Source of the DNA: Chryseobacterium sp. MFBS3-17
Lineage (GTDB): Bacteria > Bacteroidota > Bacteroidia > Flavobacteriales > Weeksellaceae
Assembly (NCBI RefSeq): GCF_020687745.1
Contig: NZ_JAJEWK010000002.1
Location: forward strand, 186,001 to 250,000
DNA: 64,000 nucleotides
Direction: 5' to 3'
The notes under the pieces were generated by a model. The model searched no databases and was not told where the DNA came from. It was given only the letters and a program-made list of their open reading frames with translations. Positions 61,405 through 64,000 of this stretch are shown here, one piece after another. Position numbers and translations under genes: made by a program. How positions within the stretch are numbered: the stretch's first letter is position 1; each line of letters starts with the position of its first letter.

Positions 61405-62088
61405 ATGAAAACCTTCGGAGAGAAAGTAGTGGAATTTAACCTGCACCTCAAATACACCGGTCCGTTACCGGAAGGTTTTGAGGTGATGAACCCTTTTCTG
61501 GATAATCCGGAAACGCTTACCGTGATGAAGCAGTTTTATGATAAATTTTACGGGGATACAGGTTCCCGTAAATTTCTCATAGGGATTAATCCAAGCAGGC
61601 ATGGCGCCGGTGTTACGGGTGTGCCCTTTACCGATACCAAACGGCTCGATTCAGCATGCGCTATCAGCATGAGATCAGCACGTACCCATGAGGTTTCTTC
61701 TGTTTTTCTGTATGATATGATTGAGGAATATGGGGGTGCCGAAAAGTTTTACAGCAAATTTTATATCAACTCACCTTTTCCGCTGGCCATTGTACGAAAT
61801 ACCCGAAACGGACAACTGAACGCTAATTATTACGATGACCGCCGGCTTTTTGAAATGGTGAAACCATTTATGACAGAGTCTCTGAAGAAGCACATCAGCC
61901 TCGGACTGGATACATCCAATGTCTTTGTTCTGGGCAAAAAAAATGCTGAATTTCTGAAGAAAATTAATCAGGAGGAAAAATTGTTCGGCAGCATGACGGT
62001 GCTGGAGCATCCGCGCTATATTCAGCAGTATAAATCGAAGGAAAAGCAGCATTTTATTGATAAATATATCCTGGCTTTTGAAAATTAA
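61405..62088 (+). CDS. SMUG2-like uracil-DNA glycosylase
   Basis: A 227-residue protein of the uracil-DNA glycosylase superfamily. GINPSRHGAGVTGVPFTD matches the SMUG motif 1 region (SMUG1: GMNPGPFGMAQTGVPFG), and VLEHPRYIQQYKS gives the motif 2 'HP' (H-P-R). It would remove uracil or oxidised pyrimidines from DNA. The gene lies 22 bases after paaZ and ahead of a crotonase gene on the same strand, an odd place for a repair enzyme. Confidence 0.8.
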   Translation: MKTFGEKVVEFNLHLKYTGPLPEGFEVMNPFLDNPETLTVMKQFYDKFYGDTGSRKFLIGINPSRHGAGVTGVPFTDTKRLDSACAISMRSARTHEVSSVFLYDMIEEYGGAEKFYSKFYINSPFPLAIVRNTRNGQLNANYYDDRRLFEMVKPFMTESLKKHISLGLDTSNVFVLGKKNAEFLKKINQEEKLFGSMTVLEHPRYIQQYKSKEKQHFIDKYILAFEN

Positions 62089-62113
62089 TCAATGTTAAAA
62101 TATACAATAATAC

Positions 62114-62878
62114 ATGGAACCATTTGTTCAAACTGAATTAAAAAACAATATCGCCGAAATAACCTTCGGTACTCCAAAAAGTAATTCGCTCCCGGGTGAA
62201 ATTCTGGAAAAGCTCGCCCGGAACATTCTGGATGAGGGAGCAAAGAAAGAAGTTAAAGCCATTCTGATAAAATCTGCTGGAGAGAAAGCATTCTGTGCGG
62301 GTGCCAGTTTTGATGAACTGCTGGAAATTTCTGAGCTGGAAACTTCAAAAAAGTTTTTCGGAGGATTTGCCAAAGTGCTGAACGCGATGCGTAACTGCGG
62401 CAAAATAGTGGTGGTTCGTGTACAGGGCAAAACTACCGGCGGCGGTGTGGGCATTGCATGCGGTGCAGATTACTGCTTTGCCACCCGGGATGCCTCCCTG
62501 GCGCTTACCGAGTTGAATCTGGGCATCGGTCCTTTTGTCATCGGTCCTTATGTAGAAAGAAAAATTGGCAAGTCACAATTTGCGGCAATGGCTATTGATG
62601 CGGATTTCAGATCTGCAGCATGGGCAGAAGCACACAGTATTTACCATTCCGTATCAGAGAATATCACGGAGATGAATGAAAAACTCAGTCAGTTTCTGAA
62701 TGCGCTTGCAGGGCGCAGTGATGAGGCATTGGCACTCATTAAGAAAGTTTCCTGGGAGGGTACAGATCATTTTAATGACCTGATGCCTGCGCGCATTCAT
62801 ATGAGCGCCAGCCTTATTCTGGAAGATTCTGCCAAACAGAATATCGCAAAAATTAAAGAGCGTTTACGAGCCAAATAA
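62114..62878 (+). CDS. Enoyl-CoA hydratase/isomerase family protein (third crotonase)
   Basis: A 254-residue crotonase, only distantly similar to the other two. AFCAGASFDELLEI gives the first oxyanion element, TTGGGVGIACGADYCFATRDA the second. A Glu lies in ALTELNLGIGPFVIGPY where hydratases have the first catalytic Glu; the second Glu position is not clear. It might be the PaaF hydratase of the pathway. It ends in front of the terminator at 62916. Confidence 0.78.
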   Translation: MEPFVQTELKNNIAEITFGTPKSNSLPGEILEKLARNILDEGAKKEVKAILIKSAGEKAFCAGASFDELLEISELETSKKFFGGFAKVLNAMRNCGKIVVVRVQGKTTGGGVGIACGADYCFATRDASLALTELNLGIGPFVIGPYVERKIGKSQFAAMAIDADFRSAAWAEAHSIYHSVSENITEMNEKLSQFLNALAGRSDEALALIKKVSWEGTDHFNDLMPARIHMSASLILEDSAKQNIAKIKERLRAK

Positions 62879-62913
62879 TCAATGGCTTTACTGGAAATGC
62901 CTGAATAATCGAA

Positions 62914-63483
62914 TCAAAACCTGATGCCCGTCATCAGGTTTTTTGTTGAAAAATCTTTTTTCAGCAAAGAATATAAATCAGAATCCTCAAAGGTTTCGCC
63001 GATGAGGTAGTGCCCGCGTAGTGTTCCTTCGCGCACAAAACCATTATTTTCCAATAGTCTCAGGGACGGCGTATTGGCCGGGTCTATAATGGCTTCAATC
63101 CGGTTCAGATTCATTTCTTTGAAACCAAATTCCAGAATTGGTTTCAGGGCTTCAGACATATAGCCTTGCTTTTTAAACTGCTCGTCAAATATTTCATATC
63201 CTATTTCTGCCCGGCAGTGCTGGGGATTCCATGTATGATATCCGCAGTTCCCGATGATGCGTTGGGTTTCTTTTTCTACCAGCTGAAAATTCAGCATTGT
63301 GCGGTTATACGATTCATACCCCTTTTCGTATATTTTTATTTGACGTTCAAAGTGTTCAGGGTGGTGTAATCCCAAGATTTCTCTGATTTTCTCTTCAGAA
63401 TTTTCCTTAAAAATCCGGGTCATGATTTCGGGACTTAATTTTTGAAGCCAGAGCCGCCTGGTTTCTAATATTTCAAATTCCAT
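62914..63483 (-). CDS. GNAT acetyltransferase, RimJ/RimL type
   Basis: A 189-residue acetyltransferase. LETRRLWLQKLSPEIM at the start, RIIGNCGYHTWNPQHCRAEIGYEIF, and then KKQGYMSEALKPILEFGF (acetyl-CoA loop Q-x-x-G-x-M/A) are typical, with NTPSLRLLENNGFVREGTLRG toward the end. It resembles RimJ/RimL proteins that acetylate ribosomal protein N-termini, but the substrate is not known. The stop lies in a terminator shared with the convergent crotonase gene. Confidence 0.87.
   Translation of the reverse strand: MEFEILETRRLWLQKLSPEIMTRIFKENSEEKIREILGLHHPEHFERQIKIYEKGYESYNRTMLNFQLVEKETQRIIGNCGYHTWNPQHCRAEIGYEIFDEQFKKQGYMSEALKPILEFGFKEMNLNRIEAIIDPANTPSLRLLENNGFVREGTLRGHYLIGETFEDSDLYSLLKKDFSTKNLMTGIRF
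62916..62946. terminator. Bidirectional terminator
   Basis: AAAACCTGATG (62916-62926) pairs with CATCAGGTTTT (62932-62942), followed by T. It overlaps the end of the convergent GNAT gene; AAAA on the other arm gives a short T-run on the minus strand. Confidence 0.75.
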
Positions 63484-63484
63484 A

Positions 63485-64000
63485 TCAGTTTTTCAGGAGA
63501 TTTATGGTAACGGTGGCCAATTCTGAATCCGGGAATTTTTTAAATAGATTTTCATCGGGTATCAGTCCTGCTTCCTTGCATATTTTATGAAAAACATCTG
63601 CTTCTACAATATACTGATCAGAAAAACCATGGGTGGCATCGTACGCTGTGGCAGCAGTTTCGCCCAGATGTTTACTGGTGAGTGCAGGGTTCAGGGTGTG
63701 AAGTTCAATCACCAACAATCCGTTTTTGCGTATGTACGGCAGCCAGAGGCTCAGGTGTTCTTTCAGGTTCTCTTCTACCAGATGATTCGGAATCCTTTCT
63801 CCGCGGAAGGCAAAAGCACCCGTGGATGTGGAAATACGGTCCGGATTGGCATTTGCGGGATTTTTCCAGATCCGGTTATGGTCCAGAAATGTGCGGATGT
63901 TCACCAGATCAGATAGATTGATTTCATAGTTTTCCTGTAAATCTTTGGCCAGTTGATCCGGATTTCCGATGTCGCCCCAGATTACTTTTGCCCAGATATC
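63485..64000 (-). CDS. Class I SAM-dependent methyltransferase, C-terminal part (partial)
   Basis: The frame is open from the window edge at 64000, so the N-terminus is missing and no internal start needs to be chosen. The visible 171 residues start DIWAKVIWGDIGNPDQLAKD. They include EHLSLWLPYIRKNGLLVIELHTLNP, the late strand of a Rossmann methyltransferase, and ATAYDATHGFSDQYIVEADVFHK. The AdoMet loop lies outside the window. It could belong to AprA-related methyltransferases seen in Flavobacteriia, which is inference. It lies one base upstream of the GNAT gene, so the two are co-transcribed. Confidence 0.7.
   Translation of the reverse strand, partial: DIWAKVIWGDIGNPDQLAKDLQENYEINLSDLVNIRTFLDHNRIWKNPANANPDRISTSTGAFAFRGERIPNHLVEENLKEHLSLWLPYIRKNGLLVIELHTLNPALTSKHLGETAATAYDATHGFSDQYIVEADVFHKICKEAGLIPDENLFKKFPDSELATVTINLLKN

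Overview
The window looks like a chromosomal segment from a member of the Bacteroidota, most likely the Flavobacteriia and near Chryseobacterium (Weeksellaceae). The pointers are a T9SS type A C-terminal sorting domain, a bacillithiol gene (bshA), a methionine synthase split into two polypeptides, DUF2851, DUF4292, DUF4254 and DUF3857 proteins, and many promoters of the TTG/TTTG - TAnnTTTG type. The genus is an inference. No rRNA, tRNA, insertion sequence, phage gene or CRISPR array was seen.

Layout. 1-4941 (+): tail of the methionine synthase homocysteine half, a fatty acid desaturase, the cobalamin half of methionine synthase, and metF. 4968-6854 (-): a secreted protein and a GNAT-like protein. 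7053-20851 (+): folE, cysS, a T9SS-secreted protein, a CBM20-type 4-alpha-glucanotransferase, a Tyr/Asp- and Ser/Thr/Arg-rich secreted protein, a glycosyltransferase, a Spy/CpxP-like protein, ferritin, and two DUF3857 proteins, one with and one without the transglutaminase cysteine. 20885-29113 (-): a RecB/AddA-like helicase-nuclease, GNAT, PspC-like, DUF2851, bshA and a GH3 enzyme. 29227-30571 (+): a lipoprotein and deoD. 30577-37879 (-): a nine-gene run with a flippase, dut, a sugar-phosphate nucleotidyltransferase, a DUF4292 lipoprotein, an EnvC-like protein, tatA, DUF4254, a lipoprotein and ribA. 37994-43396 (+): dihydroorotase, an M16 peptidase and a 2,4-dienoyl-CoA reductase-like enzyme.

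43588-47247 (+) is the most unusual part. It is a compact five-gene operon bounded by terminators: a DUF2589 protein, two unrecognised cytoplasmic proteins, an intracellular subtilisin-like protease with a probable I9-like N-terminal domain, and a 67-residue protein that may be a free-standing I9-like domain. It is the best candidate in the window for an undescribed system. After it come a 500-base intergenic region with a candidate small transcript and clpB on the minus strand.

50628-62878 (+) is a phenylacetate catabolism cluster opened by a textbook Bacteroidota promoter: paaE, paaA, paaB, paaC, paaD, two enoyl-CoA hydratase paralogues (one lacking the catalytic Asp), paaH, paaI, and a paaZ carrying an extra DinB/DUF1569-like domain. 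A SMUG2-like uracil-DNA glycosylase and a third crotonase follow. The thiolase (paaJ) and the CoA ligase (paaK) are not in this window. The end (62914-64000, -) holds a GNAT acetyltransferase and the C-terminal part of a methyltransferase.
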